Shown piece after piece: positions 1 through 7,849 of a stretch of DNA of 26,533 bases (positions are counted from its first letter, which is position 1; each line of letters starts with the position of its first letter). The stretch covers positions 1 through 26,533 of the forward strand of contig CAMVRW010000001.1 in NCBI GenBank assembly GCA_947169985.1, read 5' to 3'. Under the pieces are notes generated by a model. That model saw nothing but the letters and a program-made list of their open reading frames with translations. It was not told the DNA's origin and searched no databases. The DNA is from an uncultured Butyrivibrio sp. (lineage in GTDB: Bacteria; Bacillota; Clostridia; Lachnospirales; Lachnospiraceae). The position numbers and the translations under genes were made by a program.

Positions 1-1052
1 ATGTGCCACATATATGTTGTAACCTCACCTGTTGTTGCAAGTGCATCAGTTACTGCACTTCCGATCATCTCCATGTTGTTCTGCTTTGATGTTGACTCAA
101 TACCTGCCTGAGCATCCCAGCTGTATCCAGGTGTTCCCTGTGCAACGCCTGCAAGGATGTTCATAAGTGTAGGGTTAGTATTTGAAAGTGGATCAGGACT
201 GATAAGGTCGTTTTCCTTCCAAACCTTTACATGATCAAGGAAATCAAGGAAGTACTCTGACTCATAGTAGTTCTCTACAGTTGTGCTGTTTGTAGGATCT
301 GTGAGAACACCAAGGTAGTTTGTATCACCAAGGTAGTCAATGCTCTTTGGTACCCAGTAAGGATCTGTTGATCCGGGAACGTAGTAGTGATCAGGATTAG
401 CCTTCTTCATAGCTACCATTGCATCTGTAAGGCTGTCCAGGTCAGTTACCTTACTCCAGTCGATATTTGCAGCATCTGAATCCTCTTTTCTTACCTCAAA
501 GAGGTTCTCAGATTCGAAAGCGTATACACAAGGAATTCCGTAAAGCTTTCCACCAATTCTTCCGCAATCAAGATACTGTGCCATATCTCCTGAATAGATA
601 TCCTTGATGCCCTGGCCATCAGACTCGATAAGATCATCAAGTTCCATTACCTGTCCGTTAGCAACCAGATTACTTTCTGTTGTGTACCAGAAAGAGTTGA
701 AAAGATCTACTGTGTTATCTCCACCTGTAAGCATAAGGTTGTACTGTGTCTGAATGTTGGCAAACTCAACACCTACAAGATCGATCTTTGCTCCAGCCTT
801 CTCAACCAAGAGCTTGTTTACTGCATCCTCAATTGCCTGCTCATCTGTTGCAGGGAACATGATGTTATAAGCAACTCTGATTGTTGGAACATCACCTGTC
901 TGTGCATCAGTTCCTGACTGTGCTGCATCCTGAGATGCTGCAGGCGCTGCCTGCTCTGATCCTGCGGATTCTGATCCTGAGCTTCCACAGCCAGCTATCA
1001 TTCCTGAAACTGTTGTAAGCGCAAGGACTAAAGCCAATACCTTCTTCTTCAT
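1..1052 (-). CDS. Extracellular sugar-binding lipoprotein of an ABC transporter (C-terminus cut by window edge)
   Basis: Reading leftward from the ATG at 1052-1050, the frame stays open for 350 codons to the window edge, so the C-terminal part is missing. The product starts with a lipoprotein signal: MKKK, a hydrophobic stretch, then I-A-G-C with the lipidated Cys at about residue 22. A Ser/Gly/Ala/Gln-rich linker of about 30 residues follows, as in surface-tethered binding proteins of Gram-positives. The mature part opens with V-P-T-I-R-V-A-Y-N and contains stretches typical of CUT1 solute-binding proteins, such as a GGDNTVDLF-like segment and G-K-L-Y-G-I-P. A GGAGGG ribosome site lies just upstream. 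It is divergent from two LplB/YtcP-type permeases with which it very probably forms one importer. The ligand is probably a sugar, judged from the neighbouring sucrose phosphorylase. Family assignment is from overall resemblance and the ligand is inferred. Confidence 0.85.
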   Translation of the reverse strand, partial: MKKKVLALVLALTTVSGMIAGCGSSGSESAGSEQAAPAASQDAAQSGTDAQTGDVPTIRVAYNIMFPATDEQAIEDAVNKLLVEKAGAKIDLVGVEFANIQTQYNLMLTGGDNTVDLFNSFWYTTESNLVANGQVMELDDLIESDGQGIKDIYSGDMAQYLDCGRIGGKLYGIPCVYAFESENLFEVRKEDSDAANIDWSKVTDLDSLTDAMVAMKKANPDHYYVPGSTDPYWVPKSIDYLGDTNYLGVLTDPTNSTTVENYYESEYFLDFLDHVKVWKENDLISPDPLSNTNPTLMNILAGVAQGTPGYSWDAQAGIESTSKQNNMEMIGSAVTDALATTGEVTTYMWH

Positions 1053-1245
1053 TATGTTTTCCCTCCTAAATGTGTCCCATTTTTCGTAAGATTTTTAATG
1101 GGTTTTCTCTTAACCTGAAAACATGGTAGCAAAATCGCAAACGGATTTTCTATCATTTTTCTGTTCTGGGTTGTCAGTTTTCTAACCTTTGGAAAAGCTT
1201 CATTATATAAATAAATTAAATATTTTATCGTCAAATATCAGTTAG

Positions 1246-1281
1246 CAGAAATCTGACAGTCCTAATCAGAAATCTTATAGT
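1246..1281 (+). repeat. Direct repeat overlapping the promoter (probable regulator site)
   Basis: CAGAAATCT occurs at 1246-1254 and again at 1267-1275. Similarity continues downstream as CAGAAATCT-n-A-y-AGT (1246-1260 and 1267-1281). The period is 21 bases, two helical turns, which suits an AraC-type or dimeric regulator binding one face of the DNA. The first copy overlaps the -35 hexamer and the second runs into the -10. Binding is inference. Confidence 0.45.
1253..1281 (+). promoter_or_regulatory. Sigma-A type promoter of the sugar operon
   Basis: CTGACA at 1253-1258 and TATAGT at 1276-1281 are separated by exactly 17 bases. Transcription would start near 1288, leaving about 60 bases of leader before the ATG at 1348. 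A second TTGACA at 1283-1288 has no matching -10 at a normal distance. Confidence 0.55.
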
Positions 1282-1347
1282 TTTGACAGGGCCCTAAATG
1301 TTAATCTTCATATTAAGCTGATAACAATGCTTAATCAGGAGGAAACC

Positions 1348-2274
1348 ATGAAAAAGAAAAAAATAGCAATAAAAGACATACGTCGTTTTTCAGCACTGTA
1401 TCTTATGTTGATACCCGGTATCATCTATCTGATCATCAACAACTACATGCCTATGGCAGGACTGGTTCTTGCCTTTAAAAAGGTAAATTATCAGATAGGT
1501 ATATTCCAGAGTCCCTGGACGGGGCTTTCAAACTTCAAATACCTTTTCAGTACAAAGGATGCAGCTCAGTTCTTTAGAAATACCATCCTTTACAACCTGG
1601 CATTCATACTGCTTGGAAATCTTCTGGGACTTGTAGTTGCAATATCATTAGATTCCATTAAAAAGAAGTTTTTCCAGAAAGCAAGTCAGACTGTAATACT
1701 GTTCCCTTACCTTCTTTCAACGGTAATCGTAAGCTACATAGTATTTGCTATGCTCTCCGGAAAGAACGGTTTCATGAACATGACAATACTTCCGCTTTTC
1801 GGAATTGATCCTATAAGCTGGTACAATCAGCCAAAATACTGGCCTGTAATCCTTACCATCACATATCTGTGGATGAGCTTTGGATACAGCTCAATCCTTT
1901 ACTACAGTACCTTGATCGGAATTGACAAATCACTTTATGAAGCTGCTGTAGTGGATGGAGCCGGTGTATGGGCTCAGATCAAATTCATAACAATCCCTGC
2001 CATGAAGACCACAGTTATCACACTGGTACTTATGGCCGTTGGACGTATCTGCTATTCAGACTTCGGACTCTTCTATCAGGTACCAATGAACAGCGGAATG
2101 CTTTACTCCACTACCCAGACAATCGATACCTACGTTTACCGAGGACTTTTGGAGCTTAACGATATAGGAAGATCCACAGCAGCAGGATTCCTGCAGTCAA
2201 TCCTTGGTTTCATCTGTGTGGTAACAGCAAACTCAGTAGTCAGAAAGCTTGATGAAGAAAGCTCACTGTTCTGA
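1348..2274 (+). CDS. Sugar ABC transporter permease, LplB type (CUT1)
   Basis: This is a 308-residue integral membrane permease. A longer frame opens at the ATG at 1327, but AGGAGG at 1337-1342 sits 5 bases before the ATG at 1348, so I start there (MKKKKIAIKD). It has about six hydrophobic helices, the first at about residues 12-32. The EAA loop reads EAAVVDGAGVWAQIKFITIP, the cytoplasmic coupling loop for the ATPase. The N-terminal L-M-L-I-P-G-I-I-Y and N-N-Y-M-P-M features match LplB-family permeases of polysaccharide and oligosaccharide importers (COG4209). It is followed after 30 bases by its partner permease. No ATPase gene is nearby, which is common in Firmicutes where a shared MsmK-type ATPase serves several importers. 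Substrate is not determined by sequence alone. Confidence 0.92.
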   Translation: MKKKKIAIKDIRRFSALYLMLIPGIIYLIINNYMPMAGLVLAFKKVNYQIGIFQSPWTGLSNFKYLFSTKDAAQFFRNTILYNLAFILLGNLLGLVVAISLDSIKKKFFQKASQTVILFPYLLSTVIVSYIVFAMLSGKNGFMNMTILPLFGIDPISWYNQPKYWPVILTITYLWMSFGYSSILYYSTLIGIDKSLYEAAVVDGAGVWAQIKFITIPAMKTTVITLVLMAVGRICYSDFGLFYQVPMNSGMLYSTTQTIDTYVYRGLLELNDIGRSTAAGFLQSILGFICVVTANSVVRKLDEESSLF

Positions 2275-2304
2275 TAATCAACAAATACATTTTGGAGGTC
2301 TGAA

Positions 2305-3186
2305 ATGATTCACGAAAATAAAGCCTTTAGGTTTTTTACAAACCTTATAATGATCATACTGGTATGCTCCTGTGTCATACCTTTCATAATTCTTGTAGCA
2401 AGCTCCTTCAGTTCCGAAGCAAGCCTTGCACAGTACGGCTACGGCCTGTTCCCAAAGGAATTCAGTTTTAAAGCCTATGAGTATATCGGTGGCGTTAAAA
2501 GCGATATTCTTCACGCATATCTCATGAGCTTCATGTACACTGCCATCGGAACAGTTGTCAATCTGGTGATAAGTCTTTTGTTTGCTTATCCCCTTTCCAT
2601 TAAGGATCTTCCTGGAAGAAAGGTAATATCATTTTTCCTTTTCTTCACAATGCTCTTTAATGGTGGTTTCGTTCCAACTTACCTGATTTACTCAAAGATC
2701 TTTCATATAAATGATTCATTTGCAGCAATGGTAGTTCCTTATCTTCTCATGAATCCTTTCTTTGTTATCATGATCCGTACATACATGACAACAAATATTC
2801 CTACAGAAGTACTTGAGGCAGGAAGAATCGACGGCGCCGGAGAAGGAAAGCTTTTGTGGAAAGTAGTTCTTCCCATGTCAAAGCCTATCATCGGAACTGT
2901 TGCCCTCATGACAGCCATCGCTTACTGGAACAACTGGACAAACGGAATTTACTTCCTGACTGTAAGAAGAGATCTCTATGGAATCCAGAACTACTTAAAT
3001 CAGGTTCTGTCAAACGTTCAGTTCCTTGCCACTCATTCAGCAGGATTTGTCAGCGTTGACGCCATCCCTAATGTCAGCATAAGAATGGCTCTTGCAGTAA
3101 TAGCAGTCCTTCCTGTACTCATTGCATATCCTTTCTTCCAGAGGACCTTTGTTGCAGGAATCACAGTTGGTTCAGTCAAAGGATAA
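2305..3186 (+). CDS. Sugar ABC transporter permease, YtcP/AraQ type (CUT1)
   Basis: This 293-residue second inner-membrane permease would form the transport channel with the upstream LplB-like protein. GGAGG at 2294-2298 precedes the ATG by 6 bases. About six transmembrane segments are visible, the first at about residues 10-32 after a short charged N-terminus (MIHENKAFRF). The EAA motif is EAGRIDGAGEGKLLWKVVLP, and the C-terminus ends in GITVGSVKG, typical of YtcP-like permeases (COG0395). Its stop is only 6 bases before the sucrose phosphorylase start, so transporter and enzyme are in one transcript. Confidence 0.92.
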   Translation: MIHENKAFRFFTNLIMIILVCSCVIPFIILVASSFSSEASLAQYGYGLFPKEFSFKAYEYIGGVKSDILHAYLMSFMYTAIGTVVNLVISLLFAYPLSIKDLPGRKVISFFLFFTMLFNGGFVPTYLIYSKIFHINDSFAAMVVPYLLMNPFFVIMIRTYMTTNIPTEVLEAGRIDGAGEGKLLWKVVLPMSKPIIGTVALMTAIAYWNNWTNGIYFLTVRRDLYGIQNYLNQVLSNVQFLATHSAGFVSVDAIPNVSIRMALAVIAVLPVLIAYPFFQRTFVAGITVGSVKG

Positions 3187-3192
3187 TGACTT

Positions 3193-4665
3193 ATGAAAAA
3201 GATTGAAAACAAATGCATGCTGATAACCTATCCCAACACCATCGGGAAAGATCTCAAGGAATTAAAAAGAAACGTCTCTGAATACTTTGGGGATGCCATA
3301 GGGGGAATACACATACTGCCCTTTTTCCCCTCCTCCGGCGACAGGGGCTTTGCTGTAATAGGCTACGACGAGGTTGACACTGCCTTCGGAACCTGGGAGG
3401 ATATCGATGCTCTGGCAGATGATTATTTCTTAATGGCAGACTTCATGCTAAACCATGTATCAATCAGGAGCAATGAATTTAAGGATTACATGGAAAAGGG
3501 CGACGAGTCTGAATACAAGGACATGTTTATTGAGTGGGAAAAGTTCTGGCCAAATGGCGCTCCCACAGAAAAAGAGCTTGAGACCATTTATAAAAGAAAA
3601 CCCGGCGGCCCCTACAAGGAATTTACACGTAAGGATGGAAAAACCGTCAGGTTATGGAATACTTTCTTTGAGGAGCAGATTGACATAAATCCTTATGCTG
3701 CTACCACTCAGAGATATTACGAAGATAACCTTTCAAGGATAGCATCCCACGTTCCGCTTATCAGGTATGATGCTTTTGCTTATACCTCAAAAAGGCCGGG
3801 AACCACCTGCTTTTTCGTGGAACCAGACATCTGGAACATACTTGATATCAGTATGTCTCCTCTTCGCAAGTATGGAACAGAAATGCTCCCTGAGATACAT
3901 GAGAATTACCACATTCAGCTGAAGATGGCTGAGCACGGATACTGGGTTTATGACTTTGCACTTCCAATGTTGCTTCTTCACGGATTGAAAACAGGCAGGA
4001 CAGACAGGCTGATACACTGGCTTAATATCTGTCCAAGGAAACAGTTCACCACCCTTGATACCCACGACGGAATAGGCGTTGTGGACGTGGCAGGTCTTCT
4101 TACTGACGAAGAGATCGATGTTGTAAGGGATGATGTTGACGACATTTTGAAGGATATAAAACCTTTCTTCAAATTTCCAATGACCATTACAAAGGATGAT
4201 GGAAAGGCAAGACAGTACCAGCTTAGCAGCACCTACTACTCTGCTCTTAGATGCAACGACGATGCCTATCTTCTTGCAAGGGCCGTACAGTTCTTTACTC
4301 CTGGAATCCCACAGGTATATTACGTAGGAATGCTTGCAGGAAAGAACGATGAGGAAGCCATAAAAAGAGGTGAGGAGCCAAGAAGCATCAACAGGCATAC
4401 TTACACAGAGGCAGAGATCAAAGAAGCTGTAGAAAAGCCGGTTCTTAAAAAGCTCTATAAACTCATGAGTTTTAGAAACTCCTATGAAGCCTTTAATGGC
4501 GATATTACCGTAGGAGCTGATGATCAGGACGGAAAGCTTCGGATTACCTGGGCAAAGTCAGAACTTAGAACAACACTCATAGCCAATTTCAAGGATCTTT
4601 CCTTCAGGATCACTTACATCGACGAAAACACAGGAGAAGAAAAAGATGTCAATCTTGAATTATAA
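3193..4665 (+). CDS. Sucrose phosphorylase-like glycoside phosphorylase (GH13 subfamily 18)
   Basis: This 490-residue cytoplasmic enzyme matches the size of sucrose phosphorylases. The family splits sucrose with phosphate into alpha-glucose-1-phosphate and fructose. Family landmarks are SSGDRGF with D50, LNHVS (87-90), the phosphate-loop-like IYKRKPGGPY (132-141), LWNTFFEEQIDIN, the nucleophile D193 in RYDAFAY, the acid/base E234 in EIHENY, D292 in DTHDG, Q343 in QYQLSSTYYSAL and GIPQVYYVG. All catalytic carboxylates are present. Tyr192 sits where I recall Leu in characterised enzymes (RLDAFAY). A weak AAAGGA precedes the start and the permease stop is 6 bases upstream, suggesting coupling. 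Other members of the subfamily act on sucrose-6'-phosphate or glucosylglycerate, so exact substrate is not certain. Cytoplasmic location and transporter linkage (no PTS) favour an unphosphorylated sugar. Confidence 0.88.
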   Translation: MKKIENKCMLITYPNTIGKDLKELKRNVSEYFGDAIGGIHILPFFPSSGDRGFAVIGYDEVDTAFGTWEDIDALADDYFLMADFMLNHVSIRSNEFKDYMEKGDESEYKDMFIEWEKFWPNGAPTEKELETIYKRKPGGPYKEFTRKDGKTVRLWNTFFEEQIDINPYAATTQRYYEDNLSRIASHVPLIRYDAFAYTSKRPGTTCFFVEPDIWNILDISMSPLRKYGTEMLPEIHENYHIQLKMAEHGYWVYDFALPMLLLHGLKTGRTDRLIHWLNICPRKQFTTLDTHDGIGVVDVAGLLTDEEIDVVRDDVDDILKDIKPFFKFPMTITKDDGKARQYQLSSTYYSALRCNDDAYLLARAVQFFTPGIPQVYYVGMLAGKNDEEAIKRGEEPRSINRHTYTEAEIKEAVEKPVLKKLYKLMSFRNSYEAFNGDITVGADDQDGKLRITWAKSELRTTLIANFKDLSFRITYIDENTGEEKDVNLEL

Positions 4666-5488
4666 TTTTGAAAGCCAGTACCTGTCAGGTAGTACTCAGA
4701 TTTCAGTTATTCTTCCTGACAAAACCAGAGACAAGACCCCTTCAGAGTTTTATGGAAGCGGAAAAAAATACCCTGTTCTCTGGCTTTTGCACGGAACCTT
4801 TGGTGACAACACCGACTGGGTCAGAAGGACAAATATTGAATTATATGCATCACGAAAGAATCTTATTGTAGTAATGCCCTCTGCCCTTAATTCCAACTAT
4901 TCAAACTGGCCTAAGATGATGATGGGTTACAATATGTATGACTATCTGGTAAAAGAGCTTATGCCCCTTATCTACGGCTGGTTCCCTGCTTCAAGCGATC
5001 CAAAAGATAATTTCATAGCAGGCCTGTCCATGGGCGGACGCGGCACCATCAAATTTGCTGTAAACTTCCCGGAGCTGTTTAATGCTGCTGCTGTTCTCTC
5101 AGCTGCTCCTGTTGATTTTAGCGAACTCAAAGATCATGATGATGAGAATCCTTTCATGAGCCTTGATGACGAACGAATGCAGACTACTATAGCTAATGCC
5201 GGAGGTCTTGAAGCTTACGTAAACGGCGAAGAAAATGTATGGCGTATCATAGATAAATCCGTAAAAAGCGGCAAAAAGCTTCCAAGGCTTATGTTTGGCT
5301 GTGGAGAAGCCGATAGCCTTTTATACGGCTCCTACTTAAAGTTCCGTAAGCACTGCGATGAGATCGGGCTTAAAGCTGACTGGTTCCACCTTCCGGGCTA
5401 CAAGCACGAGTGGGCATTCTGGGACCTTGCAATACAGCATGCCCTTGATTTCTTTGAACTTCCTGACGATGGCGGAAATCCCTTCTAA
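4646..5488 (+). CDS. Cytoplasmic esterase, EstA / esterase-D-like alpha/beta hydrolase
   Basis: This 280-residue serine hydrolase of the Esterase (PF00756) type is related to tributyrin/acetyl esterases and carbohydrate-esterase family 1 proteins. The oxyanion region is LLHGTFGDNTDW (48-58). The nucleophile is Ser128 in GLSMGG, the acid is probably D223 in GEADSLL, and His254 in GYKHEW completes the triad. There is no signal peptide, so it acts in the cytoplasm. The start at 4646 overlaps the phosphorylase end by 20 bases and has AGGAG at 4632-4636, so translation is coupled. Its position behind a sucrose phosphorylase suggests it removes acyl groups from an imported sugar. The acyl group (acetyl, short-chain or hydroxycinnamoyl) cannot be read from the sequence. 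Confidence 0.88.
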   Translation: MSILNYNFESQYLSGSTQISVILPDKTRDKTPSEFYGSGKKYPVLWLLHGTFGDNTDWVRRTNIELYASRKNLIVVMPSALNSNYSNWPKMMMGYNMYDYLVKELMPLIYGWFPASSDPKDNFIAGLSMGGRGTIKFAVNFPELFNAAAVLSAAPVDFSELKDHDDENPFMSLDDERMQTTIANAGGLEAYVNGEENVWRIIDKSVKSGKKLPRLMFGCGEADSLLYGSYLKFRKHCDEIGLKADWFHLPGYKHEWAFWDLAIQHALDFFELPDDGGNPF

Positions 5489-5520
5489 AAAGGGTCTAAA
5501 ATATAGCGGAGGATAATGAC

Positions 5521-7074
5521 ATGAACCAATATATCTTTGAACCGGTTAAGCCGGTGGTAGAAACAAAGTTCGGAAAACTGCGGGGCGTCACCTACGGTGA
5601 TGTAAATATCTTTATGGGGGTCAAATATGCAAAGGCTAAGCGCTTCCAAATGCCCAAGGAGCAGGAAAGCTGGGAGGGAATAAGAAACGCATACACCTAC
5701 GGTCCGGTAGCTCCATTGATGATGCCTGACAATCCACCCTCCTATTACAGAGGACTCCATATGTCACAAAAGCATGGTGAAGATTGTCAGAATCTCAATA
5801 TATGGGCTCCCAAGACCTTAAATGGTGAGAAAAAGCCTGTATTTGTCTGGATTCACGGCGGCGGATACTTTGGAGGAAACGCTCTTGAGGAGTATTCCTT
5901 TGACGGCTTTAATATGGCACACAACAGTGATGTGGTCTTTGTATCCATCAATCACCGTCTAAACATCCTGGCACACCTTAATCTTGCCGATTATGGCGAT
6001 GAGTTCAAAAACTCAGTTAATGTGGGAATTGCAGACCTTGTAGCTGCCATGAAATGGATCCACGAAAACATCTCTGCTTTTGGCGGAGATCCAGAAAATG
6101 TTACAATCTGTGGTCACTCCGGCGGTGGCGGAAAGGTTCAGTGTCTTTACCAGATCGAAGAGGCTGCGCCTTACTTCCAGAGAGGTATGGTCCTTAGTGG
6201 CTCCATGACCAATGACATGACTGATACCCAGGAGAGCAGCCGTACAGCTGCCAAGGAAATCCTGGATGTACTTGGAATCACCAAAGAGAACATTGAAAAG
6301 ATATATGAAGTATCCTACGAAGAGCTTGTAGGCGCCTACAAGAAGGTTGCAAAGAAGCTGTCAGACTCAGGTGTTATGGTGAAATGGTCCCCTGTAAAAG
6401 ACGATTATTTCATGGGCTTCCCTCTTGATGTAGGATTTATGCCCTGGTCTTCAAATAAGCCACTGCTCTTTGGTTCCACCATTGGAGAGTTTCTTATTGG
6501 CCAGGTTCCCGGAGACAAAAAAGCAGCTATGAGTGATGATGAAAAGAATGCCTTCATCAAAGAGCGTTACGGCGACAAGGCAGATGAGCTTATAGCTCTT
6601 TTCCGCAAGGCATATCCTGATCACGACTCCTTTGATCTTAGCTGCATGGATACAATGGTCAGAGTTCCTACAATGGACACTGCCCTCCTTCATTCAAAGA
6701 ATGGCCTAAATAATACCTACATTTACATTGCCTCCTATAATCCTCCCGAGGATGAATATGTTCCTATGTGGCATGGCGGCGATGTGTGCTACATTCTTCA
6801 GACTGAAGACAAAGTATTTGTTCTTAACGAGGCAGTATATGGTCAGAAGCTGGCACAGGCCTTCAGTGCAATGACCATAAACTATGTAAAGACAGGTGAT
6901 CCAAATAACAAATATCTTCCTGAATGGAAGAATGTAACTGAAGATCAGCGATATACAATGATTTTTGATAGACAGTTTAGATGCGAAAAAGACCACGACA
7001 CAGAATTGATGTCAGTACTTGATAAGATTGCTCCTAAATTTGTCCTGGATTTTTCAAAGATGTTTCGTGATTGA
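5521..7074 (+). CDS. Type-B carboxylesterase (PF00135)
   Basis: This 517-residue alpha/beta hydrolase of the carboxylesterase/para-nitrobenzyl-esterase family hydrolyses carboxylic esters. Hallmarks are EDCQNLNIW (87-95), oxyanion HGGG (112-115), nucleophile Ser200 in GHSGGGG (family norm GESAG, so Glu to His and an extra Gly run), probable acid E323 in STIGEF and His418 in MWHGGD. There is no signal peptide, so it is cytoplasmic. GGAGG at 5508-5512 lies 8 bases before the ATG. It is the last gene of the operon, 32 bases after the first esterase, and a strong hairpin terminator follows. Two unrelated esterase folds behind one sugar importer suggest either two kinds of ester bond or different positions on the sugar. 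Substrate is not assignable from sequence. Confidence 0.9.
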   Translation: MNQYIFEPVKPVVETKFGKLRGVTYGDVNIFMGVKYAKAKRFQMPKEQESWEGIRNAYTYGPVAPLMMPDNPPSYYRGLHMSQKHGEDCQNLNIWAPKTLNGEKKPVFVWIHGGGYFGGNALEEYSFDGFNMAHNSDVVFVSINHRLNILAHLNLADYGDEFKNSVNVGIADLVAAMKWIHENISAFGGDPENVTICGHSGGGGKVQCLYQIEEAAPYFQRGMVLSGSMTNDMTDTQESSRTAAKEILDVLGITKENIEKIYEVSYEELVGAYKKVAKKLSDSGVMVKWSPVKDDYFMGFPLDVGFMPWSSNKPLLFGSTIGEFLIGQVPGDKKAAMSDDEKNAFIKERYGDKADELIALFRKAYPDHDSFDLSCMDTMVRVPTMDTALLHSKNGLNNTYIYIASYNPPEDEYVPMWHGGDVCYILQTEDKVFVLNEAVYGQKLAQAFSAMTINYVKTGDPNNKYLPEWKNVTEDQRYTMIFDRQFRCEKDHDTELMSVLDKIAPKFVLDFSKMFRD

Positions 7075-7094
7075 TCCAAATACTTGTAAATAAA

Positions 7095-7124
7095 AACAGG
7101 GGGGACCGAAAGGTCCACCCTGTT
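7095..7124. terminator. Bidirectional terminator between carboxylesterase and mgtC-like gene
   Basis: AACAGGG and GGACC pair with GGTCC and CCCTGTT around a GAAA tetraloop (7108-7111), with one G/A mismatch. A-rich sequence on the left and T-rich sequence on the right allow use in both directions between two convergent genes. Confidence 0.85.
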
Positions 7125-7129
7125 CTATC

Positions 7130-7828
7130 TTATACTTCCTCTACGTAATTCACATATTCCTGATCCCTTAAAAGATTTAGGACATCGTTGTGATCTCTCT
7201 TTTTATCAAGCTCAAGATCCAATAGGAGTCCCGTATCTGCCGGGACAATTGTCTTTTCCTTGCTCTTGGTCATACTGAGAATGGTAAAGCCCTCATCCTG
7301 AACAAATCTGCTGAGTTTGCCTACTCCCCGGTTCTTGTTGACCTCAATGTAGATGCTCATATATTTGCTATTTCCCTCGACTTTATTGCTGAGCTGCAAT
7401 AGCAATATATTGGAAAAGCCAACCATAATAAGACAGACGCAGCCTATCTCAAGATATCCTGCGCCGATAGCCATTCCCATACAGGAGGTTACCCATAAGG
7501 TTGCTGCAGTGGAAAGACCCTTGATCTGCTTCCTTCCTGTAACCAGGATAGTTCCTGCCCCAAGAAAGCCTATACCGCTGACTACCCCGGCGGGAATCCT
7601 GCTGACATCTGCATTCATCCCCGGAAGAAGGGCCAGATATATATTCAGGGCTGTTGCAGAGGCAGAGCCAAGGCTCACCAGAGCATGGGTTTTTATTCCT
7701 GCGCTATGATGCTTTATGATCCTCTCCCAGCCTACAAGTCCGCCAAAAATAGTGGCTATTACAAGCCTTATTCCCACAGCCACATCGCTGGTACCCTGAA
7801 GAAAATTTATCACCTGTGTTATGCTCAT
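7130..7828 (-). CDS. MgtC/SapB family membrane protein
   Basis: This 232-residue protein has about four to five N-terminal membrane helices and a soluble C-terminal domain (about 150-232) like the ACT-like tail of MgtC proteins. Family landmarks are R21...GG(29-30)LVGWER, T47-H-A-L-V-S-L-G, GFLGAGTI (87-94) and GLSTAATLW (104-112). MgtC proteins are linked to growth at low magnesium and to modulation of membrane ATPase or cell-envelope processes; a transport role is not established for most. AGGGG at 7836-7840 supports the ATG at 7828. It is the last gene of the signalling operon, 21 bases behind the 647-residue EAL protein, so it may be an output or a passenger. The family call is strong, the role here is unknown. 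Confidence 0.88.
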   Translation of the reverse strand: MSITQVINFLQGTSDVAVGIRLVIATIFGGLVGWERIIKHHSAGIKTHALVSLGSASATALNIYLALLPGMNADVSRIPAGVVSGIGFLGAGTILVTGRKQIKGLSTAATLWVTSCMGMAIGAGYLEIGCVCLIMVGFSNILLLQLSNKVEGNSKYMSIYIEVNKNRGVGKLSRFVQDEGFTILSMTKSKEKTIVPADTGLLLDLELDKKRDHNDVLNLLRDQEYVNYVEEV

Positions 7829-7849
7829 AAGCTATCCCCTCAAAAAATC

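Larger units (their letters stand above)
1053..1347. promoter_or_regulatory. Divergent regulatory region between binding protein and transporter operon
   Basis: This 295-base AT-rich region carries no gene. It must hold control signals for both divergent units. On the plus side there is a good promoter (1253-1281) overlapped by a 9-base direct repeat. On the minus side I see only weak promoter candidates. A short open frame inside it (1052-1234 minus) has no ribosome site and is not a gene. Confidence 0.6.

Noticed and set aside
1052..1234. Short minus-strand open frame upstream of the binding protein
   Set aside because: No ribosome site, lies in the divergent control region and ends right at the true start codon of the binding protein.
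1327..1347. Longer N-terminus for the first permease
   Set aside because: The AGGAGG ribosome site falls inside the extension and points to the ATG at 1348.
3787..4398. 203-residue minus-strand frame opposite the phosphorylase
   Set aside because: Antisense shadow of a conserved enzyme, with no ribosome site or family resemblance.
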